Positions 11,145 through 19,139 of a DNA stretch of 64,000 nt are shown here, one piece after another; the first letter of the stretch is position 1; every line of letters starts with the position of its first letter. The notes beneath the pieces are model-generated. The model worked only from the letters and a program-made list of their open reading frames with translations. It was not told the origin of the DNA and did no database searches. Source of the stretch: Flagellimonas myxillae (lineage in GTDB: Bacteria > Bacteroidota > Bacteroidia > Flavobacteriales > Flavobacteriaceae); NCBI RefSeq assembly GCF_023502235.1, contig NZ_JAMFLY010000001.1, forward strand, positions 1 to 64,000. The letters run 5' to 3'. The translations under genes and the position numbers were made by a program.

Positions 11145-11837
11145 ATGATTACTTTTCAAGATTTGGAGGAAGGGACCGAGGTGGCGGCTGCTATTTCGGA
11201 AGAAAAAACCCTTTCTGTTATTGACCTTATCGTTAATGGGGGAACAGGAAGTGTTGTGATTATCATGGTGCTTTTTGTACTACTTTTTGTGGCACTCTAT
11301 ATCTATTTTGAGCGCATTTTTGCTATTAAGGCTGCCTCAAAAATTGATAAAAACTTTATGAATCAGATTCGTGACCATGTCATGAACGGTAAGTTAGAAG
11401 CAGCCAAACTTTTGTGCGCCCAAACAGATTCTCCTGTAGCCAGACTCACCGAAAAGGGAGTATCCAGAATCGGGAAGCCATTGGATGATATCAACACGGC
11501 CATTGAAAACGCTGGAACTCTGGAGGTTTATAAACTTGAAAAAAATGTAAGTGTTTTGGCCACCGTGGCCGGAGCTGCACCGATGATTGGATTCTTGGGA
11601 ACCGTTATTGGTATGATTTTGGCATTCCACGAAATGGCAAGCAGCGGTGGACAAGCAGAAATGGGGTCCTTGGCCTCTGGAATTTACACTGCAATGACCA
11701 CTACAGTTGCTGGTTTAGTGGTGGGAATTATCGCCTACATTGGCTACAACCACTTGGTGAACAGAACCGACAAAGTGGTACATAAAATGGAGGCCAATGC
11801 GGTAGAGTTTTTGGATCTGTTGAACGAACCCATTTAG
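11145..11837 (+). CDS. exbB: ExbB/TolQ-type proton channel subunit
   Basis: A 230-residue inner-membrane protein of the MotA/TolQ/ExbB family. Three hydrophobic segments are visible: about residues 37-57, 140-165 (APMIGFLGTVIGMILAF) and 180-203 (TAMTTTVAGLVVGIIAYIGY). The GFLGTVIGM and TAMTTTVAGL motifs are the conserved pore segments. With ExbD and TonB it uses the proton gradient to drive TonB-dependent outer-membrane receptors such as the SusC protein in this window. exbD follows after 9 bases. The first 25 residues before the first membrane segment are not conserved, so the exact start is less certain. Confidence 0.92.
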   Translation: MITFQDLEEGTEVAAAISEEKTLSVIDLIVNGGTGSVVIIMVLFVLLFVALYIYFERIFAIKAASKIDKNFMNQIRDHVMNGKLEAAKLLCAQTDSPVARLTEKGVSRIGKPLDDINTAIENAGTLEVYKLEKNVSVLATVAGAAPMIGFLGTVIGMILAFHEMASSGGQAEMGSLASGIYTAMTTTVAGLVVGIIAYIGYNHLVNRTDKVVHKMEANAVEFLDLLNEPI

Positions 11838-11846
11838 AATTTCATC

Positions 11847-12233
11847 ATGAAATTAAAGGGAAGAAACAAGGTTAGTCCAGAGTTTAGCATGTCTTCAATG
11901 ACAGACATTGTGTTTTTGTTGTTGGTGTTTTTTATGCTTACCTCAAATGCACCCAATGCACTGGATTTGCTATTACCAAAGGCAAAAGGGAAATCAACGA
12001 ACACACAAAATGTTTCGGTGACCATCAATAAGGACCTGGAATACTATGTGAACAACGAGCAGATTAATGCAGAATACATTGAAATTGAACTGAAAAAAGC
12101 ACTAGAAGGGCAGGAGAAGCCTACCATCATTCTAAGGGCAGAACAGAGCGTGGCCATTAAAGAGGCTGTAAACGTGATGGATATCGCCAATAGGAACAGT
12201 TATAAGGTTATCTTGGCTGTGCGGCCAAAATAA
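11847..12233 (+). CDS. exbD: ExbD/TolR-type biopolymer transport protein
   Basis: A 128-residue protein with one N-terminal membrane helix (about residues 21-33, VFLLLVFFMLTS) that carries the conserved TDIVFLLLVFFML motif; D19 is the proton-carrying aspartate of the family. The remainder is the periplasmic ExbD/TolR domain. It is the partner of the ExbB encoded just upstream, and its stop overlaps the tonB start by one base (TAATG), showing translational coupling. Confidence 0.93.
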   Translation: MKLKGRNKVSPEFSMSSMTDIVFLLLVFFMLTSNAPNALDLLLPKAKGKSTNTQNVSVTINKDLEYYVNNEQINAEYIEIELKKALEGQEKPTIILRAEQSVAIKEAVNVMDIANRNSYKVILAVRPK

Positions 12234-13108
12234 TGTCATTTTTAGATACGAGACACAAGAAAAAATCCTTTACACTTACCACGTTACTGTTAAGTGCATT
12301 GCTCCTTTTACTTTTTTACATAGGTCTTACCTATTTAGATCCACCCATTGAAAATGGCATAGCCGTTAATTTTGGCACTACGGATTTTGGTAGCGGCCCA
12401 GTGCAACCCAAAGAAAAGGTACGTTCCGAGCCCAAACAGGTAAAAACCGAACAAATCCCGGAACCCGTTCCTGAGCAGCCGGCACCCGAGCCTGTGGCAC
12501 CACCAGAACCTGTGGAAAAGGTAGTGACCCAGGATAACGAAGAGACCATCCGAATCAATCAACAGAAAGAAGCCAGGCGAAAAGCGGAAGAAGCTGAACG
12601 ACGGGCAAAGGCCGAAGCAGAGCGAATAGCCCGGGAAAAGCAAGAAGCGGAAGAACGCCAAAGAAAGGAGCAAGAGGCTAAAAAGAAGAATCTGGACGCC
12701 CTTATAGGTGGTATTGGCAAATCTGATGGCAAAACTACAGGAAGCGAGGGGGATGACAATCGACCAGGAGACAAGGGCCAACCAGATGGTGACCCTTATG
12801 CTCCAAGCTATTATGGTAGCCCGGGTACCGGTGCTGGCGGTTATGGCTTGGGAGGCCGATCGTTGGTGAGCAAGGGCAAGGTGCAGCAGGAATGCAATGA
12901 AGAAGGTACAGTAGTGGTGCGCATTTTTGTGGACCGAAATGGAAGGGTGACAAGAGCTGAACCTGGTGTTAAAGGAACTACCAATAATGCCCCATGTTTA
13001 CTGGAGCCCGCCAAACAGACTGCTTTAATGTACAAATGGAATTTAGATTCTAAAGCTCCGTCCACGCAGATTGGCCATGTCGTGGTCAAGTTTAAACTAG
13101 GGCAATAA
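12233..13108 (+). CDS. tonB: TonB-type energy transducer
   Basis: A 291-residue protein with a short cytoplasmic N-terminus, one membrane helix (about 15-33), a proline- and glutamate-rich periplasmic linker (about 55-95), a charged coiled-coil stretch rich in K/A/E/R (about 105-145), a glycine-rich segment, and a C-terminal beta domain (about 205-291) with VVVRIFVDRNGRVTRAEPG. The C-terminus does not carry the strict YP motif of enterobacterial TonB, so some annotators would call it TolA-like. Its position straight after exbB and exbD, with a one-base overlap, supports the energy-transducer role. Confidence 0.82.
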   Translation: MSFLDTRHKKKSFTLTTLLLSALLLLLFYIGLTYLDPPIENGIAVNFGTTDFGSGPVQPKEKVRSEPKQVKTEQIPEPVPEQPAPEPVAPPEPVEKVVTQDNEETIRINQQKEARRKAEEAERRAKAEAERIAREKQEAEERQRKEQEAKKKNLDALIGGIGKSDGKTTGSEGDDNRPGDKGQPDGDPYAPSYYGSPGTGAGGYGLGGRSLVSKGKVQQECNEEGTVVVRIFVDRNGRVTRAEPGVKGTTNNAPCLLEPAKQTALMYKWNLDSKAPSTQIGHVVVKFKLGQ

Positions 13109-13112
13109 AATC

Positions 13113-14324
13113 ATGACGTATAAGGAGACCTTGGAATGGATGTTCCAACAACTTCCCATGTACCAACAAAAGGGGAGTGTGGCCCTTAAGGACAAGTTGG
13201 ATAACATTCTAGCCTTTTCCGAAATCTTGGGAAACCCTCACCAAAAATTTAAAAGTATCCATGTGGCCGGAACCAACGGTAAAGGTTCCAGTAGTCATAT
13301 GTTGGCGTCTATATTGCAGGAAGCTGGGTACAAGGTCGGGCTTTACACTTCTCCCCATTTAAAGGATTTTCGCGAGCGCATTAGAATCAACGGTAAGGTT
13401 GTTGGAAAAGGATTTGTAAAGAAATTTATTAAAGAGCATAAGGAGTTTTTTGAACGTAATGAGCTTTCTTTTTTTGAGATGACCGTTGGGATGGCATTTC
13501 ATTATTTTGCCGAAAAAGAAGTGGATATTGCCGTGATTGAGGTGGGCCTCGGAGGTCAATGGGATTCCACCAATATTATAGTACCTGAAGTTTCCTTGAT
13601 TACGAACATTGGTCTGGACCATACCCAAATTTTAGGAGACACCCTAGAGAAAATCGCCTTGGAAAAAGCAGGAATCATCAAGAGGGAAATTCCGGTGGTG
13701 GTAAGCGAAAGACAGCCGGAGACAGAGGGGATTTTTAAACTTATTTCTGCAAATAAAATGTCGGAAATAATCTTTGCGGAAGATGATATTTCCAAGGATT
13801 ATATAACCGATTTACTTGGAGGGTACCAATCAAAGAATATTAATGGGGTCGTGAGCACCCTTGGACAGCTTTCGGAATTTAAGATTAAACCCAGGCATAT
13901 TAAGGATGGCCTAAAAAAAGTAGTAAAGAATACAGGCTTGCTGGGCAGATGGCAAGTATTGGCAAAAAAGCCCATGATAGTATGCGATACGGCCCACAAC
14001 CGGGAGGGGTTGGAACTTGTGTTGAAACAGGTGTCCAAGCAGCAATTCAAAAACATCCATTTTGTTCTAGGGTTTGTGAATGATAAAAACCTAAAGCATG
14101 TTTTGAATCTTTTTCCGACGGTGGCAACCTACTACTTTGTTACTCCAAATATTCCCCGCGGTCTTCCCGCTAAAGAATTAAGAAATGAAGCCTATGAATT
14201 TGGCCTGCAAGGAAAGAATTTTAATACGGTTCAGGACGGTTTGAACGCAGCATTGGAGCAGGCGAAAGAGGATGATTTTATCTATGTTGGGGGAAGCACT
14301 TTTGTTGTCGCTGAAGTTGTTTAA
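13113..14324 (+). CDS. folC: Folylpolyglutamate / dihydrofolate synthase
   Basis: A 403-residue cytoplasmic Mur-ligase-family enzyme that joins glutamate to (di)hydropteroate or folate using ATP. The P-loop AGTNGKGSS lies at residues 52-60, the folate-loop motif GLYTSPHLKDFRERI follows, and EVGLGGQWDSTN and ITNIGLDHTQILGDTLEKIA are typical FolC segments. The C-terminal ligase domain contains CDTAHNREGL. Length matches the family. It lies 4 bases after tonB, a common Bacteroidota order, and is convergent with the next gene. Confidence 0.94.
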   Translation: MTYKETLEWMFQQLPMYQQKGSVALKDKLDNILAFSEILGNPHQKFKSIHVAGTNGKGSSSHMLASILQEAGYKVGLYTSPHLKDFRERIRINGKVVGKGFVKKFIKEHKEFFERNELSFFEMTVGMAFHYFAEKEVDIAVIEVGLGGQWDSTNIIVPEVSLITNIGLDHTQILGDTLEKIALEKAGIIKREIPVVVSERQPETEGIFKLISANKMSEIIFAEDDISKDYITDLLGGYQSKNINGVVSTLGQLSEFKIKPRHIKDGLKKVVKNTGLLGRWQVLAKKPMIVCDTAHNREGLELVLKQVSKQQFKNIHFVLGFVNDKNLKHVLNLFPTVATYYFVTPNIPRGLPAKELRNEAYEFGLQGKNFNTVQDGLNAALEQAKEDDFIYVGGSTFVVAEVV

Positions 14325-14344
14325 TCTAGGGTATGTTGCATGTA

Positions 14345-15079
14345 TCAAAGGCCTAGCATGGCAAAAAAGCTGGCTTTATAACTTTCTCCTATTGGAATCC
14401 GTATATCGTTGATCACAATTCTGTTCCGTTGCACCGTTTTTATACAGGTCACATTGACTACGAAGGACTTATGAACCCTGAGGAACTGGTTAGATGGTAA
14501 TTTGTCCAACATCTCTTTAAAACTCATGAGTGTAAGTATGGCTTTGTTGGAGCCTGTAATATGGACCTTCAGATAATCCTTTAGGCCTTGGATATATTCA
14601 ATCTCATTAAGGTCAATTTTGATGCTTTCATATTCTGCTTTCACAAAAATGTACTTCTGTGATTCGTTGGTGTCACCGTAAGACGGAAACACGTTACTGC
14701 TGACCGGTTTTTTCTTGTAGGTTAAAATTTCCTTGGCTCTGGACACCGCCTTGATAAATCGATTGTAGGGAATTGGCTTGACCAAATAGTCCACCGCATT
14801 TAAATTGAATCCTTCAACCGCGTATTGAGAGTATGCCGTGGTAAAAATGAACATGGGTTTATTGTCCAAGGATTTGATAAAATCGATTCCACTGATTTGG
14901 GGCATATCAATATCGCAGAATATGAGGTCGATTTTCTCTTCCTGAATGGTTGAAATGGCCTCTAGGGGATTAGTGAAAGTCCTCTTCAATTCAATAAAAT
15001 CCATCTTTTGGCAATAATCGGCCAAAACATCTATTGCCAAAGGTTCATCATCAATAATAATGCAAGTCATATCCTTCAT
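14345..15079 (-). CDS. LytTR-family response regulator
   Basis: A 244-residue cytoplasmic regulator. The receiver domain (1-120) has the acidic pair D10-D11, the predicted phosphorylation site D56 in CDIDMP, and K102 in the VKP motif. The LytTR DNA-binding domain covers about 140-240 (YIFVKAEYESIKI, IEYIQGLKDYLKVH, RVHKSFVVNV). Two bases separate it from the upstream LytS-type kinase gene, its evident partner. It is the last gene of the kelch-DUF4907-kinase-regulator run, so it most likely answers to an envelope signal linked to those proteins and may control the divergent DUF4270 genes. That target is inference. Confidence 0.93.
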   Translation of the reverse strand: MKDMTCIIIDDEPLAIDVLADYCQKMDFIELKRTFTNPLEAISTIQEEKIDLIFCDIDMPQISGIDFIKSLDNKPMFIFTTAYSQYAVEGFNLNAVDYLVKPIPYNRFIKAVSRAKEILTYKKKPVSSNVFPSYGDTNESQKYIFVKAEYESIKIDLNEIEYIQGLKDYLKVHITGSNKAILTLMSFKEMLDKLPSNQFLRVHKSFVVNVTCIKTVQRNRIVINDIRIPIGESYKASFFAMLGL

Positions 15080-15081
15080 GT

Positions 15082-16161
15082 TTATAGATAAAGATTTAAG
15101 GTTACACGATAGGTTCCACCGTCATTATGTACTTCCAGTTTATGGGATTCTGGATACAAAAGGTTTAATCGATTCTTTATGTTCTGTAATCCCACACCAG
15201 AACTTTTCTTTTGTTTCCGGTATGTCCCTATTCTATTTTCAACCCTAAAATATATTGACCCATTTTCTATGAAAAGGTTTATTTCCACATGTGTTTTTCC
15301 CTCGTAATCTGTCCCGTACTTGAATGCATTTTCGATGAAGGATATAAAAAGAAGCGGAGGAATTACCTTGTTTCTGTCTTCACCGGATATTTTCAATTTA
15401 ACATTGACGCTGTCCGATAAGCGCAACCTTTGAAGCTGTACATAGTTTTTGATGTATTCCAGTTCTTTCCGGAGGGGGACTAGATCCTTGTCCGCCTCAT
15501 ACAACATATACCGCATTAATTCCGAGAGGTTGATGATAGCCTCTGAAGTGTCTTTGGAACTTTTGGCCGACAGTGAGTAAATGGCGTTCAAAGAGTTGAA
15601 TAGAAAATGAGGGTTCAACTGCGTTTTTAAAAATTGGAGTTCAGAACTTGTTTTTTCGCTTTCCACTTTTTTCCTTAAATCTTCATTTTTACCCCATTCT
15701 ATGTACACCCGTAGCAAGGCACTAACAAAAAAAGGAGTGCTCAATACAAGCATTATGAAAATTTGATTGAAAAAGGGATTGTCCCTATATCGGTAAAACC
15801 TGCCAGGAGGAAAGTCGGACAACTTTGGAGGAGCTGTGGTAATTTCCGGAATACTGGCAGGGCTACTTATATATTTAGGCGGTCTTGGAGGATAACATAG
15901 ATTGATGGCAAGACCAACAGCGCTTATTAGCAAAAAGCAAATAAGAACATAGGCCAATGTTGTTCTTTTGAGAAGGATTTTCGGGACCAAAAAGAAATAG
16001 TTGACATAAAACAGCACCATTATTGCCATTAGCCGAACAGGCATACCCCGGGGAACTCTTCGGTATTCGAAAATGTACGGGAACAAAAAAAGCACCGAAA
16101 TAGACGCCCATAAGAAAAAATGGATAAGGAATTGGTTGATATGTTTCCTTTGAATGGACAC
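15082..16161 (-). CDS. LytS/YehU-type sensor histidine kinase
   Basis: A 359-residue inner-membrane kinase. Four hydrophobic segments are visible at about 10-30, 42-60, 68-88 and 130-150. A short proline-rich loop (about 90-125) lies between the third and fourth and may be periplasmic. The His_kinase domain (PF06580 type) follows with phospho-acceptor H185 in QLNPHFLFNSLNA, and the ATP-binding end holds the N box FIENAFKYG and the GVGLQNIKNRL motif. There is no separate large sensor domain, so the signal is probably sensed in or near the membrane. It sits 10 bases after the DUF4907 gene and 2 bases before its regulator. Confidence 0.92.
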   Translation of the reverse strand: MSIQRKHINQFLIHFFLWASISVLFLFPYIFEYRRVPRGMPVRLMAIMVLFYVNYFFLVPKILLKRTTLAYVLICFLLISAVGLAINLCYPPRPPKYISSPASIPEITTAPPKLSDFPPGRFYRYRDNPFFNQIFIMLVLSTPFFVSALLRVYIEWGKNEDLRKKVESEKTSSELQFLKTQLNPHFLFNSLNAIYSLSAKSSKDTSEAIINLSELMRYMLYEADKDLVPLRKELEYIKNYVQLQRLRLSDSVNVKLKISGEDRNKVIPPLLFISFIENAFKYGTDYEGKTHVEINLFIENGSIYFRVENRIGTYRKQKKSSGVGLQNIKNRLNLLYPESHKLEVHNDGGTYRVTLNLYL

Positions 16162-16171
16162 CTGAAATAAA

Positions 16172-16501
16172 CTACTGTTTCAACGTAAATATGTTTAGCT
16201 TGCTGAGTTCTTCCTTGCTCACCTCTGGATTTGATCGATTTTTAAGCTTGGATGCTACCAAAACCGCTATCTTCTTTGCATCTCTATGCGATTGAAAAGG
16301 GATCTCCCCGTTTATGGCGGGAATAAACTCTTGTTTTACCAACAGCTTTTCCCCTGCCCAGATTAAATAGCCGTAACCTTCCTGGACCTTAACAACCTCA
16401 GGTCGCAATTGTGCACTGTTCCCATCCGGGAAATTGAATAGAGCGTTATATGTGCAAAAAACGATTATCGAAAGTAGTGGAATTCTCAAAAACTTGGCCA
16501 T
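16172..16501 (-). CDS. DUF4907-type exported protein
   Basis: A 109-residue protein with an N-terminal hydrophobic stretch (residues 5-22) that can act as a signal peptide or anchor. The rest resembles the DUF4907 family of Bacteroidota: YGYLIWAGEKLLVKQEFIPAINGEIPFQSHRDAKKIA, quoted by its key parts GYGYLIW, QEFIPAI and F-x-S-x-x-DAKKIA, then NPEVSKEEL. The family has no known function. The ATG at 16501 is preferred over an upstream GTG at 16552, because it gives a clean hydrophobic start and the GTG lies next to a hairpin. It lies between the kelch lipoprotein and the sensor kinase, so it may help present the signal. Confidence 0.75.
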   Translation of the reverse strand: MAKFLRIPLLSIIVFCTYNALFNFPDGNSAQLRPEVVKVQEGYGYLIWAGEKLLVKQEFIPAINGEIPFQSHRDAKKIAVLVASKLKNRSNPEVSKEELSKLNIFTLKQ

Positions 16502-16525
16502 AACTGTTAAAATTGCCGTAAATAA

Positions 16526-16549
16526 GGGCCAGATGACAAGACCTGGCCC
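16526..16549 (-). terminator. Hairpin between kelch and DUF4907 genes
   Basis: GGGCCAG (16526-16532) pairs perfectly with CTGGCCC (16543-16549). On the minus strand TTATTT follows, a weak T run. It lies 39 bases after the kelch stop and 25 bases before the DUF4907 ATG, so it could be a leaky terminator or an mRNA-stabilising structure. Confidence 0.45.
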
Positions 16550-16587
16550 CACTCATTCAAAACCTAAAAATCACTCAGTATGAAAAA

Positions 16588-17592
16588 TTAATCTTCCTCA
16601 TCGTATTCTTCAAAGGGGAAAAACTCATCCAGATCATCCAAATAGAGACTTCCCGTACGCCCAAGTCCTACAAATGCCCTTGATCCATTGGTAAACGCAA
16701 TGGCATCCTGACGGGAAGAACCCTCAAAATTGGTTTTGGCCTCCCAGGTATCCGAAGAAGGGTCATATTCCCAGACCGAAGTTGTGGGGCCATTGATTTC
16801 ACCACAGGCCACATAGCCATATCCGTTGATGGAAAAGCCCACCGCGTTACCTCTTTCAATGCTATAGTCATCTTCCTCATCCAAATCGGTTTTTTTGGTC
16901 CAGGTCTCATTGGAAGGGTCAAAAACCCAAAAATCATCGAGGTAGATACCATTGGATACGCCCGTTCCAAGGTACACCAATCCATCAATGGTAAAAGTTG
17001 TGGCAGATCTTCTTTTATTGCCACCAAAGCCGACCAATTCGGACCAAGTATCTGAAGAGGGATCGTATTTCCAGAAATCCTTTTTGTCGTTCTCCCCGTC
17101 GTATCCTGTTCCAAAGTAGCCATAACCATTGACGGAAAAGGCCACCGCACTTCTTCTTTTTGTTTCTGTAATGGGGGCAATGGGAGACCAAGAATTACTG
17201 CTAGGGTCATACGCATAGAAATCGTTAAGTTCATCAACACCATCATAACCGGACCCAATATAGCCTGTGCCATTGATTTGAAAACCAACTGCTGCGTTTC
17301 TTGCTGCACCTGGGAAATCAGCCTTTTGCGACCAAAAATCCCCTTCCAAATCGTAGGCCCAAAAAGAGTTTAAATAATCGTCCCCGTCATAACCTACTCC
17401 CATATAACCAATGTTATTGATCGTGAAGCCCGAAATACCACTCCTAGGGCTTCCATCAAAAATGGATCGGTTTATCCAATTGCCCAAATCTTCGTCATCC
17501 TCATCGTTGGAGCAGCCCACAAGAAGAGCTGTTGAAATAACTAGTAAGGATGCAAGCTTGGAGTACTGTATTGCTTTTCTCATGCCAAACAT
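16588..17592 (-). CDS. Kelch-repeat lipoprotein
   Basis: A 334-residue protein with a lipoprotein signal peptide ending LLVGC (Cys about 27) and an acidic stretch after it. Six kelch repeats of about 45 residues follow, each with a pattern like F-x-ING-x-GY-G-x-GYDG ... DFW-x-YDPSS-x-TW, so a six-bladed beta-propeller is expected. The tail is highly acidic (EEYDEED). It should be anchored in the outer membrane or on the surface; the ligand is unknown. A -7 box TACCTTTG is present on the minus strand (complement of 17606-17613), though no clear -33 box. The alternative start is the Met at 17583. It is the first gene of a four-gene run ending in a LytTR system. Confidence 0.85.
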   Translation of the reverse strand: MFGMRKAIQYSKLASLLVISTALLVGCSNDEDDEDLGNWINRSIFDGSPRSGISGFTINNIGYMGVGYDGDDYLNSFWAYDLEGDFWSQKADFPGAARNAAVGFQINGTGYIGSGYDGVDELNDFYAYDPSSNSWSPIAPITETKRRSAVAFSVNGYGYFGTGYDGENDKKDFWKYDPSSDTWSELVGFGGNKRRSATTFTIDGLVYLGTGVSNGIYLDDFWVFDPSNETWTKKTDLDEEDDYSIERGNAVGFSINGYGYVACGEINGPTTSVWEYDPSSDTWEAKTNFEGSSRQDAIAFTNGSRAFVGLGRTGSLYLDDLDEFFPFEEYDEED

Positions 17593-17798
17593 TTTAATTT
17601 TTTGCCAAAGGTAATTTTCCGACCTCGTGTCCAGATAGGGAATATATAAAGCTGACTTTTTAACATATGAAACGGGAAATTCCCTCTACGAACAGGAAAA
17701 ATAGCTTCGTAGGGAAATACAGGGCATTTGTCTTAAAAGAAGTAGTGTTGGTCTATCCGCATTTTAGAGCGCAACCGAGGCTGCTACTTTTACCGCAA

Positions 17799-19139
17799 AT
17801 GAAAATTATGAAAAAAGTAATGTGGCTGTTATGTCCACTTCTGGTGGGATTCCTTTCCTGCAACGATGAAAATCTAAACGAAACTGATTTTTTGGCTGGG
17901 GAGGCATTTACAGATAGTAATGTTAGAGTGGTGCTTATAGATACCCTTACTGTGGATATGTCCACCATGAAGATGGATAGCGTCGTGACCAGTCAGGCGA
18001 CACGAATGTTGGTAGGCCAGTACAGTGATCCCGTTTTTGGAACCGTAAGGGCCGCAAGCCATATGGGATTGATTCCTTCGGGATATGCTATTGATGTGGA
18101 AGCCGAATATGATAGCATTGCCCTCCATCTGAACTTTAATGGCTATTACTATAATGATACTACCATTACCAATACCGTTCAAGTTAAAAGAGTGCTCAAA
18201 ACTTTACGGCCTGCAGAAGGTGAAAATTTTTACAATACAACAAAGGTTGAATATTTCGATGAGGATTTGGGAGTATTTACGTATGACCCAAGACCAGTGG
18301 AGGCGGACACTCTTGAGGTTAGACTGGATGATGCTTTTGGGGAAGACATTTTTGGGAAATTACAAGATAATCTTATCACCAATGCAGATGAGTTTGTTGA
18401 TTATTTCAAGGGAATTGCCCTGCTCCCTGGATTGAACGACGATGGTTCAATTGTTGGTTTTTCCAAGGAAATTGGAGCAAGTTTTATTCGTATCCATTTT
18501 GGAATCTCCGAAGAGGATGAAAGAATTTTGGATCATGTTGATCTTCAACTCAACCTGAATGAAACCCCGGTTCCATTTTTCAATCAGATTAGTGCGGAGA
18601 TTCTGATTGACCCACTGCTGACGCTTACAGATCAGGAGATTAACCTCAGTAGTCATGATGCTGCCGGGCAAAGTTTTATCCAATCAGGATTGGGGATTGC
18701 CACCAAGGTGGAATTTCCATCCATAAAAAGCATTTATGAGATAAAAGGCCAGGGAACAATTATGGATGCCATTTTAAAAATCAAACCAGTAGCCGGGTCT
18801 TATAATGATGAATTGATGCTCCGGGATGGTTTTTCAATTTTTATTGTAGATCGCAATAATGATGTGACTGCCCAATTGGTGATCGATGAGGTTTTTCCGG
18901 TCACTGGAGTGCTCAATCGGGACAATGAGGAGTTTAATGATATCTATTACGAAATATCCTTGGTGAATTATTTGGAAGAACTTTTGTTGTCTGAATATGA
19001 AACCGGGGAGGCAATTATTTTGCTTCCGGATGACTTTGGTTCCACCGTAGATCGTTTTGTCCTTAATGGGGCGGGAACAGCAGACCATAATGCAAAACTT
19101 GAACTTACCTATGCCATATATGATGATGAGGACAATTAA
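17799..19139 (+). CDS. DUF4270 lipoprotein
   Basis: A 446-residue lipoprotein. The start at 17799 gives a compact signal peptide ending in GFLSC; an in-frame ATG at 17667 would add 44 residues before the signal and is rejected. The mature start NDENLNETDFLAGEAF and the segments TLTVDMSTMKMDSV and GQYSDPVFGTVRA match the DUF4270 family of Bacteroidota, whose function is unknown. The rest is beta-rich. It is divergent from the kelch operon (206 bases between them) and overlaps the following outer-membrane protein gene by about 20 bases, so the two are translationally coupled. Confidence 0.85.
   Translation: MKIMKKVMWLLCPLLVGFLSCNDENLNETDFLAGEAFTDSNVRVVLIDTLTVDMSTMKMDSVVTSQATRMLVGQYSDPVFGTVRAASHMGLIPSGYAIDVEAEYDSIALHLNFNGYYYNDTTITNTVQVKRVLKTLRPAEGENFYNTTKVEYFDEDLGVFTYDPRPVEADTLEVRLDDAFGEDIFGKLQDNLITNADEFVDYFKGIALLPGLNDDGSIVGFSKEIGASFIRIHFGISEEDERILDHVDLQLNLNETPVPFFNQISAEILIDPLLTLTDQEINLSSHDAAGQSFIQSGLGIATKVEFPSIKSIYEIKGQGTIMDAILKIKPVAGSYNDELMLRDGFSIFIVDRNNDVTAQLVIDEVFPVTGVLNRDNEEFNDIYYEISLVNYLEELLLSEYETGEAIILLPDDFGSTVDRFVLNGAGTADHNAKLELTYAIYDDEDN

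Noticed and set aside
12331..12781. Minus-strand frames opposite tonB
   Set aside because: They result from the proline- and lysine-rich composition of the tonB linker.
16502..16552. GTG start 51 bases upstream for the DUF4907 protein
   Set aside because: It lies beside the hairpin at 16526-16549 and makes a poorer N-terminus than the ATG at 16501.
17667..17798. Longer start for the DUF4270 lipoprotein
   Set aside because: It would put 44 residues before a clear lipoprotein signal peptide.
19057..19119. Upstream start for the outer-membrane protein gene
   Set aside because: It would overlap the DUF4270 gene by over 80 bases and place a polar segment before the signal peptide.
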